Assembly: GCF_030867145.1 (NCBI RefSeq)
Contig: NC_134428.1
Location: 7,378,001-7,442,000 of the forward strand
Source: Opisthocomus hoazin
Taxonomy: Eukaryota > Chordata > Aves > Opisthocomiformes > Opisthocomidae
Direction: 5' to 3'
Length of the DNA: 64,000 nt
Part shown: positions 27,481 through 41,058 of the stretch, in pieces
Numbering within the stretch: position 1 is the first letter of the stretch
Layout of the letters: each line of letters begins with the position of its first letter
Notes under the pieces: generated by a model
What the model was told of the DNA's origin: nothing
The model's input: only the letters and a program-made list of their open reading frames with translations
Database searches by the model: none
Program-made: the position numbers and the translations under genes

Positions 27481-30400
27481 CACTGTCTGAGTTCAATACC
27501 AAATAACTTTGCAATCCCACAATGCTGCTTCAAGCTTTAAAAAAATGGAATACAGCCCATGCCAATTTTGGGCAACTATCCCCAATTGCACACAGCTACA
27601 CCATGCACAGTAACTTTCATTACATTTGTGTCACATAGCCGCAATTTTCTTTCTCTTCTCCCCACTCCCTTGAGGAATGACCTCCTTGTCTGGGTTGCTC
27701 CCTTCTAGGAAATGTGCTAGTTGTTATTACTTTGCTTCCTAACATGAATTGTGTTTAATCTTATGCCTGTTAAGTGCCTGAACAGTAGCTTTCACTGTAC
27801 ATCATGTACTGTTTGGAAAGGTAGCATATGACGCATGATCCTTTTAGCTCTGTTTTGAAGGTGAACTTTAGGAAAACAGCATTCATTATTTTCTGTTTCT
27901 TAATGTATTAGAAATTTCTGTTCTAGTTTTGGAGAGATACTAGAGCGTACCGGCCATGATACTGACATCTTTAAACATGACCTCATTGGGGAACTAAACA
28001 AGCTAGCAACTTACACAGCAACAGCTATGCTAGCTCTTTTGGACACATTTAGAAAGTGTGTGTCTTGAGTCTCAAAATCTTAACATTTGTACTATACCAA
28101 TCCTGATTTTGTAAAAACAAATAAATACAACAAATAATCTATTATTCCAACATATGCTTAAAATATTGTATAATGAATTGTTTGAGTTAAAATAAGTAAT
28201 TGCATTTCATGAATGATCAGTGGATTTAAAAATATTTCCAAAACAATAGTTTTTTTATACCACCTTTATATAGCAAGATAATTATATAAATGGGAACATC
28301 AAATGAGCAGTTAAAGGTCATATACTATGTAGTTCTGAATAAGTTTATGGCTATAGTTTACTACCTCAGTGACATTACTATCAATTAATTGTTTCTATCT
28401 ACAGTGGTCATGGCAGTGTTTTCAATATGAAATATCAGAAGGATTATAAAAGTGAAAAGGCACAAATATTTCTCAAATGATTAAGAGGCTTTTCACAAAG
28501 TCGATAACAGCTGCTCTTGCAAAGCTAAGCAGAACTTTGCTTTTTGTGTAGATTTTGTTGAGGACTGTGAGGGGGTAGTATGCCTCCCATTTATAGTACA
28601 CCCGCAGGTTTTGTTATTGCTCTTTTATTTAAGGCTTGATAGACAGACTCATTAGCTGTGCAAATTATTTTCTTACATAAGGAGAGTGTCATGTTGTGAT
28701 GGTTAAGGGGTGACTAGCAGCCCCAGTAGCACCTGCCTCTGCCTGGGTACTCCCTCCAGCTGCCATGCCCTGCTTCTGCTGCTGGGTCCCTCCATCTTCA
28801 CTCTGCATCACGAGGCTTTGCAATCACCCTGTTCCCGTCATCCTGCCATAAGAGGGCAGTGAGTGGTGCCATGGGTGTCTGGAGAGTCCCTCAGAACTGT
28901 CCTCTTGTGCATCCTGCAGTCCTATTGCTTTTTGGACAGGCCAAACTCAAAAGTTTTCTTGCCCAGGTCCAGCTGTCTCACAACTGCTGTGTTTGCCAGA
29001 CACCATATGCTCATTACAGCCCTGTGATTACGGTAATCTACAGTAGCTCTTTAGAAATCATGCACCATCCCTTCACACAAAAATCCAGAGAAACCTGCCA
29101 AAAATATTAAAATTATGCACGGTTTGTGTGCCTGGTTTACTTCACTTGAGACTTTGGTGACCTACATGCCTCGAGTATATCCAAGGAAGCCTGTGGCCCA
29201 GACAAGTTTTATCCTTCTATTCTTTGTTGCTGTGGTGTCACCAGGCAACATTTTTAGCAACAACGCTGCTCAGAGTGTGCTGATTTGAACTGCTAGCCAT
29301 TTTCCTTTTCCTGCCTTCTTATCAAGGAGTATCACCCTCATCCTTTCCACCAGTTACAGTAGCATCGCTGCTTCACAGCTGTCTGCTGAGTCAGACTGAA
29401 AGGCTGCTACGACTTTAAGATAACTTAGCAAAAAACCCCTGTAGATGTGGTTAAAGCTAGATTGGTTCCTCTCACCTAGTCCTCAGTGTGGCTTCACAAA
29501 ACGGGGCTGGAGGAGCACCGGGGCAGCTTGGGGGTATGACTAAGCTGCTTGGTTGGCATCCTTCCACTGTTAGCTGCAGGCAGCTCATAATTCATCTGTA
29601 GACACAAGGTTTGTTTTCAACAATTTAGTGTCCTTCTGAGTTTGAAGTACAAGAGAAAAAAGCCTGCTAATCAGATTTGAGCCAGGAAGTGGGCACCCCT
29701 AAATTAATGGCTATTTTCTCAAGGACTTTTAATTCCTTTAAGGACCTCTGATTTCCTTTCTTGCTGATTTCCCAATAGTTCAGAATTAAACAAAGCAAAT
29801 CCATTCACATACTTCAATATACCAACAGAAGTTGCATAGTGATAAAGTAATTGTACATTAATCCCATATTCTTCACAGATGTATACAGACATAATAGACT
29901 AGGCAAGTAATTCTACCTAGAAGAGCTAATCAAAGGTTTTAATTTAATCAGTTCATTTTATGTTCATCTTTTCTGTTTTGTCAGCCTAACACATGTAATA
30001 AAAACTTAATCTCTTAATTGTTTTAGTAATGTGAACCACTATTTTACAATAAGTACTTGACTGACAGTCATAGCCAAATGAAACAACATGTTTGCTTGCC
30101 CTCACAGGGATTTTAAACAACTATTTTAATTCTATGCCTTGAATAAAATAGTTTCTTTCCTCAACAACACGAGGGACAAGCAAGAGAAATGTGAGGTTTG
30201 TGTTGATTTTTTTTGCCCTCAATTTTCTGATACTGGCTTAGAAATCTTTCAATGTAAATAATTTCCAGTATATGCATAAATTGTCTACTATGCCGTAGTT
30301 TTATTGAGTCTCCTAGGAGCTCTGTGAGGCAGGTGTGTGAAAGGTAGTGCCATAAACCCCCGAAATAACCTTGTTTTTCTAACTGAAAACCAGTAACAAT

Positions 30401-33400
30401 CATCAGGATAGTGGTCAGCAGAAATGAGGTTTCAATCCAAAAGGCATAAAAGAATGAATGGGAAGCAAAGGGATTTTTCTTTCATGGCCAATGACCGCTC
30501 ATTTATGGCCAGCAGAATATCAGTAATGGTAGTGCAAGCCTGAGAAACTACCATGAGGGCCGTGCGCTCCAGTGCAACAACGCTTTGCCCGTCAGAAGCT
30601 TTTACAGAACACACTGAAAATAAGTAAATGAGCCCCTTGCTGTGGAGCCCACGGATGAAAAAAACTGTTTGCCTTGCTTGCTTTTATCTTGGAAGATGCA
30701 AACATGGTCTTTTTGATTATTTTGGTCTTTTCTTTCAGCTTATGCAGGCAATCAGGCAACTCTGGAAGGAACTCTGCATCTCAGTGACCACACTATGGAA
30801 AGCAGATATTCAGCCTTTCCATTATAAAGTTTTACACAATCATGTTTTCCAACTAAAACAACAGGTTCCTTTCTCCTCTTTTTTTTTTTTTTTCCTGTCA
30901 GACAAGCCTTTTTAACAGCATTTTTATAAATGTTGGTACCTTTTGAACTTACGTTTATACCATCACTCATAGCATTGCCATTATCATCATGGAACATACT
31001 GGTGAGAGAGGATCTTCTTTCCATAAGGCTTTTCTAATAGCAAATTTCACAAAGATACAGATTTTATTTAATGGAGCAGATTTATAGCAGAACATTAAAT
31101 GCAATCGTCCGATGGATTAGAGGAAGCCCAATAAGCCATTCATAACTTATGCTAGGTTTCAGACTAATTTGAGACCTGGAGAGCTGAAAGCCTCCTTTGT
31201 TCTGCACATGGTCAGGCTACGAGATGCAGCCCCTTGACAGAAACAAAATTACAAACCTGCTGCACTTGCTGTCAGATAAGCTGCCTGCAATGAAGATCTT
31301 TTGCTACCAACGGTGACAATAGGAGTGGAAAAAGGAATACATTCTATGACCTTGAAATGCAGTCAGGTATCATTATCCCTCACATTCTATTTATTGGTAT
31401 GAAAGAATTAAACCTGCTTCTCTCAAAAAGAAAAGTTATTGAATATTATACTATTTTTCTATATATATGTAGTTACTTGATACTATTTGCATGAGCTGTA
31501 TGAAATATATTAAATCACTAAATATTGTACTACAATGATGCGTGTACCCACATACATATATATTTATAAATAAATTTGTATAACAGTAATCCTGCTTAGA
31601 CTTCAAAAGATGAACTTAACTAGATTTCAGAGAAGTTACCAGTCCATGGTCAAAACAAGCCATTTTAGAGAAGATTTTCAAACTGTAGAGTGAAGCAAGG
31701 AAAGGGCACTTTGAAACTACATATATATTTAGAAGAAAGACACTTGTCTTCTTGCTGCTAATATGCTCTCTGTTATCTTTTAGTGGTGCTATATAAAATT
31801 GTCTCCCACATTTTTCAACCCTGATTGTAAAAATGCTATTTTTTGCTTTGGCCGGCACAAGATTCTTTGGCTCCCGGTTTTATAGATAGAACAAAAAGAA
31901 CTAGCCTGACACAGAAAAGCTCTTAAAGGCTCAGACTTACTCATGAGAAAATAGTCCCGGTGTAGGACTGCAGAAAGCTCTCTTTACAGGGCGTGCCGAG
32001 ACAGCCTCACCATGCTAAGTACGACAGACTCTGTGGCATCATAGCCAGCTAGGCACTGCTGCTACACTTCTGTATTCATTTTCTGACAGCCGGAAGTCAT
32101 CTTAACACCCTGTGCCTGTCCTGTGAATACAGGACTTTCTCTTTTGTGGTGTTCCTAAGGTTCTTGTGACTGAACCCAATCCCTTTTAAGACCACTTTCC
32201 AGTTCTCCCTTTTCCACAGACTCTGCTGGTGACAGAAAATGCCTGTAATACCAGTAGAATATGCAGTCCAGGCACATTATCTAGCTCAGCAGATTGAGAC
32301 CACTGATTGTTATTTAAGAACTTTGTACAGGTGCTACATAAAATAAATATATGATTTAATGGCTTATAGGAAAAAGTTAGAAGGTTTGACTTTGGTTACT
32401 ATAATTTTTATAACTGACTTAATGCTTTCTAGTAATGCTGAGCTTGTAATGCCGTTAGCTCCCTTTTTGATGGTATGCTAATTTGAACACTTTTATTGTT
32501 TTCCTGGAATATGTGGATTTTGCAGGCAGAGTTTCAGGTCCTCTCCCACTGTTCTGTGTCGCTGTGCTCCTGCAGCTGGAGATGGCATTTCTGAGAAAGC
32601 AGGTGTGTGGCCAGAACATCCCCATGACTCAGTAATCCCTGGCTGCGAGAACTACCCCGTAGGACTTCTGGCTGCCAGTTGTAATTAACTTTAAATGCAT
32701 TATTCTTTTGTGAGAAAAAAACCCCAACCTTCCCAGGCTGGACTGAAGATACACCTGTATAAACAGATCATGTTTATGTATCACATGGAAGGGTTTATAT
32801 GTTTATATATCACATGTTGGTTGTATTAGAAAGGCTGCTGTGTATCAATTTAGAATATGCAGAAGTGAGTTTTAAAAACCACTTCAAATGGGGATCCAGT
32901 ATTACCAGAGAGGAAATAAAAGTAGTGGATGATTTGCTACAGGTCACTTGTTTCAAGATGACGTTGTGGTGCATAATAACACACACAGGGTCACAGTACC
33001 AATCCTTGCCATGAAGTCAGTTATTTCAGGGTTTCACTACTTGTTTTAAAGGAGGATCTCTACATTGTTATAGCTCATATTCTTGAAATTGATGAGCCCA
33101 TTTTTAAGGACTGTGGCTTTTACAACTTTTTCTTGTCTCATACTTCTCATACAGTTAAGGTTTTGCTGTCTTTTTGTCTCCTAGAAGTTGCACAAACACA
33201 CTGATCAGCATTTTAGTGAGAAATTAGAGAAGTTATAAAATATGCTTGTGTCAATACCTGGGAGCTGAAGTGAATGAAACAGTCCTTTTTCAGAGTGGGA
33301 AGAGTTTTCTAACTCACAGAAAAAAATTAAATGAAATGACATTGCAGTAGCCATCCCATGGATCTGCACATAATAATTACTTAAATTAATATAAATTTAA

Positions 33401-33464
33401 AAAATGCTGCATTCTTCAAAGTCTTCATACCTGCAAAGTGCGCTATGCAATAAGCAACATATAG
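27481..33464 (+). other. SHISA9: SHISA9 intron 2, between the TTCCC array and CR1 fragment 1
   Basis: About 6 kb of AT-rich intron. I see a T15 run at 30879-30893, a TA-rich stretch at 31450-31570 and a slightly GC-richer patch at 28690-28870. No coding exon, mobile element or RNA gene is recognisable. Confidence 0.8.
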
Positions 33465-34297
33465 TCACTGAATCAAAATTTAGGGTGGAGTGGACCTTCA
33501 GAGGATATCTAGTTCAATCACATGCTCAAAACAGGTCTAAATAGATGAGATTCCTCAGGGCCGTGTCCAACCGAGTCTTGAACGCCTCAGAGGACAGAGA
33601 TTCTGTAACTTTGCTGGGAAATCAGTTGCATTACTTAACCAATTTTCTGCAGAGCGGCATCCTTGCAGCTTGCACTGTTGCATGAGATTCCTGCACAGAT
33701 GCAAGACCTCGTACTTTCTCCTGTTGAATTTCATGAAGTTCTGCTCAACCCGTTTCTCCAGCCTGTCCGGGTCCCACTGAAGGGCAGCCCTGCCCTCTAC
33801 TGTATTCACTGGTCCCCCCAGTTTGATGTCCTGCACGTACTTGCTGAGAGTACTTCGTCCCACTCTCCAGGTCATTACTGAAGACATCAAACAACAGTGG
33901 TCCCAGTACTGATCCTTGGGGGACCCCACCAGCTACTGGCTGCCAGCTGGACTTAGCACCGCTGGTCACAATACTTTGATCCTAGCACTCCAGCCGTTTT
34001 CAACTCACCCTGACTATTTATCCCATCCTTATGTCACGAATTTGGAGACTATGGCAGACTGGGACAAAGGCCTCGCTAAAAATTAAGGTATACAGCATCA
34101 ACGTCCAGTGTCTTCCCCTTCTCTACAGGGCTGGTAACCTCATCCGAAAGAGAGCAGTGAGGTTGATGAGGCATGATTTCCCCTTTCTAAATCGCTGCTG
34201 GCTGCTCTCAGTTGCCTTCTTGCCGGTCATGTGTTTAGAAATGGAGCTAAACCCCTTAAAAGCCATAACTTTACCAAGGACCAAGGTGAGGCTGATC
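33465..34297 (-). mobile_element. CR1 LINE fragment 1 (3' UTR and part of the reverse-transcriptase ORF), degenerate
   Basis: On the - strand this contains the CR1 non-LTR retrotransposon reverse-transcriptase signature VPQGSVLGPLLF (around 33860-33930). It is followed, in a different frame, by sequence corresponding to the catalytic box and the segment LSKYVQDIKLGG (about 33800-33850), then MKFNRRKYEVLHL. The frame change shows at least one frameshift. The catalytic box reads YVQD where active CR1 copies have F/YADD, so this copy is dead. On the + strand, the left end reads like the reverse complement of the CR1 3' UTR (GGACCTTCAGAGGATATCTAG). The element is truncated at its 5' side near 34297, and the terminal CR1 octamer repeats are not clear. 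It lies antisense to SHISA9. Confidence 0.93.
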
Positions 34298-35659
34298 ATG
34301 GATCTTACAATAAATTGAGTTGTTACTGTTTCACTTGCATTCTGTGGAAAAAAAAACAGCCTAACACAGAATAAATTACTTAGTAAGTTTTATGTACTTC
34401 AATACTACAAGTCAGTGGCTTCAAATATGGGAAAAAGCTGCAAGCCTTTTTGTAGGAAGAAACATCTCACTGACTGAAGAGGGATGGAGGCAATATGTTA
34501 CCAAATATGCGAGATAACCATGAGTCAGTTTATTTCACAGGCTGCTATAATGGAGGTATTTTACTACTATTGTGCAAAAATTATTGAGATACTTTATTAA
34601 AAGGCAGATAAATACTATCCCATTTCTTTTCCGAGGATGTGTGAATAAGAAACTCAGTTAAAAAGACCAACCTAAATCACTGTTAGTCTTTGGGACTCAT
34701 CCTGTAAAGTGCTGAGCAAGCGCTTACTGAATAAAATGAGCCTTACTGAATAAAATTCTAATTAGAGTAATTGAGCTTTGATAACTGCTATGCCATTAAA
34801 CATAAATTGGCTTTAAAGTAATTGTATTTGCATTGTATTATGATTTCTATTAATGAATGCATTAATGTTTATACTCTGCAAACTCTTTTGAAGTAAAATA
34901 ATAGTCTACACCACTTAATTTGAAGTGAAATGCCCTTTGAATACAAACCTGGCATGTCACTGGTGAAAAATGTTCTGCAAAGCAATATGGTCCGGGTCTT
35001 CACTGATTATAATTAAGAGCAGAGGAAAGGTGACTGTCGGCTTTTTGGACTTCCTCTGTCCTAGGCAAGGGGAGCTGTGTATTGGTCTCTGCAGTGTGAG
35101 TCGGGGCAGTGGGGTTTCTCTAATTTGGGCCAGCTGCCACCAATCCTGCAGAGCCTCTGATGCAGCCTCGCTAAGCTGCTCACTCTAACTACGCTTCTTA
35201 TTCCAATAGTAAAGTGTACAGTGGGACCCAATAGTTTTAGATATGGTGGGATGTAGAAAAATCATACAGCCATTTCCCACTTGAAAACCAGAACTGCCCA
35301 CCAGCCAAAACCAATCCAAAATAAGGAGTTAAGAGATGTAAAGTGGTACGGGGTGTATCATAACTGACCTACGTAATGCATTTTTTTTTGTGGCGTTGAG
35401 AATGAATACCACAAGGTCAGCGCTGACACAGAGCTCTCCTGTTGGACAAGTCAGGAAGACCCTATTCCTTAGCGATGACAGGTCACATTGGCAAGTCTCA
35501 TTGGCCTTGTCTAGGAAAAAACCCCAAAAGACCACACCAAACCCCAAAACCAGCTTTATGCAGTTCTAACCTGAGGGGAAAACTGAAGCCGTGCATAGTG
35601 GTGTGTTCAGAATGGCCACCAACAACTAAGCATTTGCTTGGGGAATTCAACTATATACA
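34298..35659 (+). other. SHISA9: SHISA9 intron 2, between CR1 fragment 1 and the LTR-like segment
   Basis: This is AT-rich intron with no coding signal. It contains a two-copy 19-bp tandem repeat (units starting at 34723 and 34742, each with CTTACTGAATAAAAT) and an A/C-rich AAAACCCC-type simple stretch at about 35516-35550 just upstream of the LTR-like segment. Confidence 0.75.
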
Positions 35660-35935
35660 CTGCCTGGGTTTCAGCTGGGACAGAGTTCATTTTCCTCCCA
35701 GTAGCTGCCGTGGTTTGGATTTAGTACCAGAAGAATGTTGGTAGCACTGACGTTTTCAGTCGTTGCTGTGAAATCCAGGGCTTTTTACAGCCTCCCGTGC
35801 TCAGCCGATGGGCAGGTGTGCAGGGGCTGGGGGGGCACAGCCAGGCAGCGACCCAAGCTGGGCAATGGAAATGTTCCGTACCATGGACCGTGTGCTCCGT
35901 TCAGGAATGGGGGCTGGATGGGGGGCAGGGATCCT
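35660..35935 (+). mobile_element. Degenerate solo LTR-like segment of an avian endogenous retrovirus (ERVL-type, tentative)
   Basis: The segment begins TGCCTGGGTTTCAGCTGGGA, continues with a motif like CAGAGTTCATTTTCC and GTTTTGGATTTAG-like text, and later has CACAGCCAGGCAGC and TTCCGTACCATG. I recognise this order from an LTR family that is common in bird introns, in the same orientation as SHISA9. Only one copy is seen and there are no internal gag, pol or env genes, so it would be a solo LTR. The usual promoter TATA region looks missing, and the right end is uncertain. A 171-residue open frame at 35735-36250 crosses it and is not a gene. The family name is from memory and needs a repeat-library match. 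Confidence 0.6.
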
Positions 35936-36031
35936 CTTTTTTTTCCCCGTGAGCTCGAACTTTTCTGTGAGTTTGATTTTTTTTTCAATAGCAAAAAATG
36001 GGAGAAAAGAACACGAACACAAACTTGTTTA

Positions 36032-36055
36032 AATATTCACATGAATATTCACATG
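36032..36055. repeat. Two tandem copies of AATATTCACATG
   Basis: A 12-bp unit is perfectly duplicated shortly after the LTR-like segment. It is a simple replication-slippage type repeat with no known role. Confidence 0.7.
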
Positions 36056-37522
36056 AACAGGTCTGCATTATTTTCTAGTTATTGCTTCCATGAGGAAAAT
36101 GGTGCAAGTTATGAAAATGAGACAAAGTTCAAAAAGCACACAGTAATAAAAGTATTAGGGAAAAATTCTGAGTTTACAATCTGCTGCTGTTCTATTAAAT
36201 ATGATTATCTAAAGCCTATTTTCAAGAGTTTGCAGTTCCAATTCAAGTAGACTAAAATAATTGATTAATTATATGCCAGCTAACCATTTATTTTATTTCA
36301 TAAACCAAATCAACCAATTTTCTGATTCAAATACGTTGAATATCCAGTGGCATCCCATAATTCTGGAATAGAAGGCAAGGATATGAAGATCACTTTTTGT
36401 CTAAATAGATTTAAACAGCTGGGAATCTGAAACTCCGTTTGTCAGACGCTCTAGCACATTTCCAAGAGCCTACAATTCCTTACCTGCTACAGGACAGATC
36501 TCGCTGTTTCTGTCCTGAACATTTGCTGGTGTTCAAGTGTTTCTGTTAAACCTTTCAAGATAATCCTAGTTTAACTCACTAACTGATACCACACTAGTAC
36601 TGGTACTTGGACTTCCAGAAGGTTGGAGTCTGTTGTCTTTTTGCCTAGACACCTACTGCAAATATTTCACATGATGTGAGCAGTTGCTCTGTAAACCCAG
36701 ACCAAAAATAATGCTCTATGGAGGTGAGCTTTGTCGCCAGGTTTTGGGTCAAAGCTGAATGTGAACTTCTCTGGAACTCAGTGGTTGCAGGAGGTTTTGA
36801 TTTATAGTCAGCTGGTATTCTCAGGTATGCGAGATGAGATGAGGATGGTTATTACTGTCACAAATGACAAAGCCAAAGGTGAACAAGGGAATTTCTTGAT
36901 GAAGCACTGCCTCACATTTTGAACTTTAAAATGGAAAAAAAACCCCAAACAATTAATGTCTTTTATTTATTTGCTACAAACGTTTTACTTGCATAGCTTG
37001 ATTAGCCCTCTCAATATTTTTGACTTTTGGGTTTTTGACAGTTTTACAGTGAAGTCTTAACTCCTTCAAGCCACTGCATAAGGTGGTCTACAAATGAGGG
37101 ACACCAATATCGCTGGATCTCTGTAATGAATGACGCATTGCACTTCAGGCGTGACTTGGAAACTCAGGAGAAAAGTAGAGGTGGACACATTGCTTAGCAA
37201 GGCTGATGCCTTTGAAATATGCTGAACTCACAGTGCAACTTACTGCTCTGTGCATGCACCTGTATGCCTTTTAGCTTGAGTTAGACTTGCTGTAGTCTTG
37301 GCTTCCTGCTTGACTTCCACAGATCTGAAAATCTAGGATGATAGGATAAATCACTGTGTCTGTGCTTAGATAACATTTGTCAGCATCTCCAGGGAAACTT
37401 ACTGGTAAAGAAGTTGTGAATCTCCAGATGGGTATTAATACACAGAACTAATGTGATGGAACCACCCTGTCTCCTAGCACTTTAAGAATGATGATTCAGA
37501 TGTGTCCAGTGGTATAAGCATA

Positions 37523-37566
37523 CCTTTCATACCTCATGAAAGGTCAGGTTGTCTTCATAAGAAGAC
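37523..37566. repeat. Two adjacent short hairpins
   Basis: The first has arms CCTTTCAT (37523-37530) and ATGAAAGG (37536-37543), with a 5-base loop. The second has arms GTCTTC (37551-37556) and GAAGAC (37561-37566), with a 4-base loop ATAA. Both stems are perfect and lie 7 bases apart. This could be structured intronic RNA or chance. Confidence 0.55.
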
Positions 37567-40500
37567 TTTCTTTTCGAGAATTATGCTGCACATTCCACTA
37601 GAAAGCTTTGCATAATTGTAGATTATAGGTTCTTCTGAACAAACATAAGGCAGCATAACCAAATTAGTTTCAGTGCAATGACTTATTTTTACTTTTTCTG
37701 CTTTCTACATCTGGCAATTTTTTCTGAAGTGCTATAGGTCTAGGACAGTGCCAAGAAATTCTTTTTCAAGTTAATATCTCTGTCTCATATGTCAGAAAAA
37801 CAACTGTGGTTTACTTAGTTTGCTACAGTGCTGTATGGGTGTCTATTTTAAGCGATCCTTCATGTGTTCTTTAAATATGCAAATAGCATAATCCTTGTTT
37901 TTAAAGAAATAGTTACACATACTAATTCAGGATAAAAATGTGACCTTACTGCAGCCTGATGAAAAACATCAAGCCTGCCTCCCTACAGTATTCAGTTTTT
38001 ACCAGAAGAACTCTGTTTACTTAACTGAATTTAAGCTGTGATTAAAGCAGTGTAGGAAAAAACTGTCACAAACATAGCTCATACACCATAGATGTACTAA
38101 TTACATCGTTTTTTATCATCAGGAAGAAGGATAAAGCACTACATATACTTAGCACCTGGTAATAGAGACAAAACTAGTTACTGCCATTTGCAAACTGGCC
38201 ACATTAGGGCAAGGAATTCTTAAAACTTACAAGGGGACCAGCAGAATGAAGGTACATTGGGTAAACAATGTGCTGTAATAGGAGCTCTGGAGAAGAGATA
38301 GTACAGGAGATAAAGTGCTGCTTTGGTGTCATGTCAGCCATCCCATTCTACAATCTACGTTCTACAATTCTACATCCCCTATGAAAATACACAGGAAAAT
38401 CTGATTTCTGGAGCATATAGGTGTCTGTTAGATGAACAGAATTCTTCATAGCAAATAAAACCCTACTGCTTTGAATGGTGGTTTTAATAACAAAATGGGA
38501 AATGTAAGTGGTCTGTGCAATGTTCTACAAAGATTAAAGGTGACAAATATATTTGGGTTCAACAGATTGTCCTATGGTGAAAAATAACTTTGTACAATAG
38601 TTTTAAGTGCTGAATAAAATGTTTTGAGACAGAAATTTCCTACAAAGGAAAAATTGAAGGAGGCATGTTTCCAGTGCAGGGTGCATATATTTGACATACT
38701 AAAATTCACGAGTATTTAATTGTTGTATTCATGAAAGATCTGCAGTGAGCTCTCTGCAGTTTTCAGCCAGTGTCCTGTCCAATTACACTATTCTGAGCTA
38801 AATGTTTCAAGAGTCGCAAGCAGCTTCTGCTGAATGATTGCCCATAGTCAGCCATACCTATCTGATTGCCAGTGACTTCGCTGGCTGAAGCACCGCGTGC
38901 CCTAGGAGCATTTACCCCTAGGGCTTGGCTCACACTGTCCATACCCCCGCATGATGTGCTGCTCGTTGGCAAAGGCAGGTGACCGCAGAACTTGCAGGAG
39001 CCTCAGCTCTTGCCTGGCAGTTGAAATTTGACGTTGATCAGCATCATCAGTACAGGGTTTGTCTTTTCCCGCTCCAGCTTTTGGAATGCCCTTAGATCAT
39101 CCATATTTAGGAACTCTTAACGGCTTCGTGTACGTGTGGCTACATAGCATTAAAAGGTCTGTCAGAATCTTACCCTCGATCTCATAGGTACAGCATTATG
39201 TTATCACCCAACAGCATGCAGTGGTGGGGAGGGAAAACTCTGGCTTTTCAAACAAAGGTAAGCTGAGGATAATGTAGTTTGGATCACAAGCTGGATATAC
39301 TGGTAAAAGCTAAATTTCATCTAACCTTTAGGCATTGCGCTTTCTTTGTGCCTATCTTTGGGAAGAAACAAGAATGTAATAGATCATAAAGATGATAATG
39401 TTCCTGCCCATAGTTTTTCTGTCTTTTATTTAATGTGTCATGACTGGTGGACTCAGATAAATTATTTTGTAAATGTAATTATTTCTTCATATCAGTATTA
39501 GGAAAGAGAAGTAAACAGGATTCAGTCTAATATATGAGACACTTTAGAAGATGATTTGAAGCAGACCGATTACAGTATATCAATCTTAATTACAGTATAT
39601 ATAGACTAAATAATATGAAATATTAGTCTGCTGTTTTCAGACCAAAGAATCAATACACAGAATGGAAGTTAATTTTTTCCATGCATTTAAGTCAAGAAAT
39701 AAAGACAGGTTTATGTAGTTTTAGGACAGTTCTGGAAGTTGACAATTAAATTAAAACAACCAAAATCCCATTCCTCCAAAATGAAAGCATGAATCTTCAG
39801 AACTAAGCACTTGACTGTTTTTGTTTTTAATTTGAATTTTTAAATATAGTCTGTTTTTTCACTTGCTTCTTGCAGTGCTAAACAAAAGCATAAATAATTT
39901 AATTGAAAAATTAAATTAAGGCGAATCAATTTGTGACAGATTTGTGAAAACATATAATGGCTCTTACACCATATTAAGCAGCTATACTTCTTATTTAAAA
40001 AACAGATTCCCTACATGATCAGAAGTAATATTTCTGGAATCATTCATTATTTTGGTTTACTTCTCTGGCTCTGGAATTCCCTCTTCTTATTGACACCCTA
40101 AAACTGTATCTGTAAAGCTCAGCCCTGTGTCGTGCCCTGCAGAAGATTCCAATTCAAACGTGCAGCTTCTTGACACACAGGGAAAATATTCTCCATGCTT
40201 TAGCCCTTAGACTTGCAGCCTGTTTTTTCTCCGAGTTCAGGATCGAAACTCTTTTCACGTGTGTTGCTCCTGGGCACTGAATATAAGTTTCAGTCCTTGG
40301 TCTGTAGAATTTTACGATTTGAAGTTATGCCCCAAATATGTCATGGTGCTCTTCATGCTCTCCTCCCTTGGCACACCAGCTGCACTGCGAGCACCACCCT
40401 ATCTGCGGTTACAGAACGATTGGTCTCAACATCCAGCAGAATTTCACAGAGAGCTAATATGTTCAGGTTCAAGTTTCTAAAAAATAATGTAGGAACCAGT

Positions 40501-41040
40501 AACTAATAAATAGGACTTCACTGTGGTGTGAAGTGGTGGAAAAAGTGAGGCAGGGTAATGCAGGCAAGCTGCCAAATAGGAAAGTCAGATTTTTCAGCAC
40601 AGACAAGACTCTTAAGCCTACAACTATACTAGTAAACAGAATTTTCTGGCGTTCGGTGGAATGGTATGCCAGAGCACATGTCCACACAGCTAACTATTCT
40701 CACATCACAGGCAGAGTGCTTATTGGGAACAGTCTGTGGCCTGTGCTGTCGCCGAGGCTGTGGCCAAACATGTGGGTGGGTGCTGCCCGCCCACGCCAAG
40801 TCTGCAGAGACCACGCAAACCAGTCACCAGTGTGACAGCTGTGTGCGAATGTCGTGGCCGAGGCAGACGCCCTGCTTAATTCACTGTTACGGTTTGATTG
40901 TCTGAAGGATTCACACTTAAGCAGAAAGGAGGTCCAAGCAGATTTCAACCAACAAAGCCTAAAATTACCCCAAGTTAATTTTAATCTCTTGAGCATTGTG
41001 TGTGCAAGTTCTGTGGCTTTCTGGTACACAGCGTCTCGAG

Positions 41041-41058
41041 GCATGCATGCATGCATGC
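41041..41058. repeat. (GCAT)n microsatellite, 18 bp
   Basis: Four and a half GCAT units occur in a row. It is self-complementary and strictly alternating purine-pyrimidine, hence able to form cruciform or Z-DNA. Confidence 0.85.

Noticed and set aside
27126..27533. Long open frames on both strands encoding Phe-Pro-Ser-Leu-Pro or Gly-Lys-Glu-Gly-Arg repeats
   Set aside because: They are translations of the TTCCC pentanucleotide array, whose unit has no stop in any frame. There is no gene context.
35735..36250. 171-residue open frame starting MLVALTFSVVAV
   Set aside because: It starts inside the LTR-like segment and runs into AT-rich intron. It has no domain or homology that I recognise.
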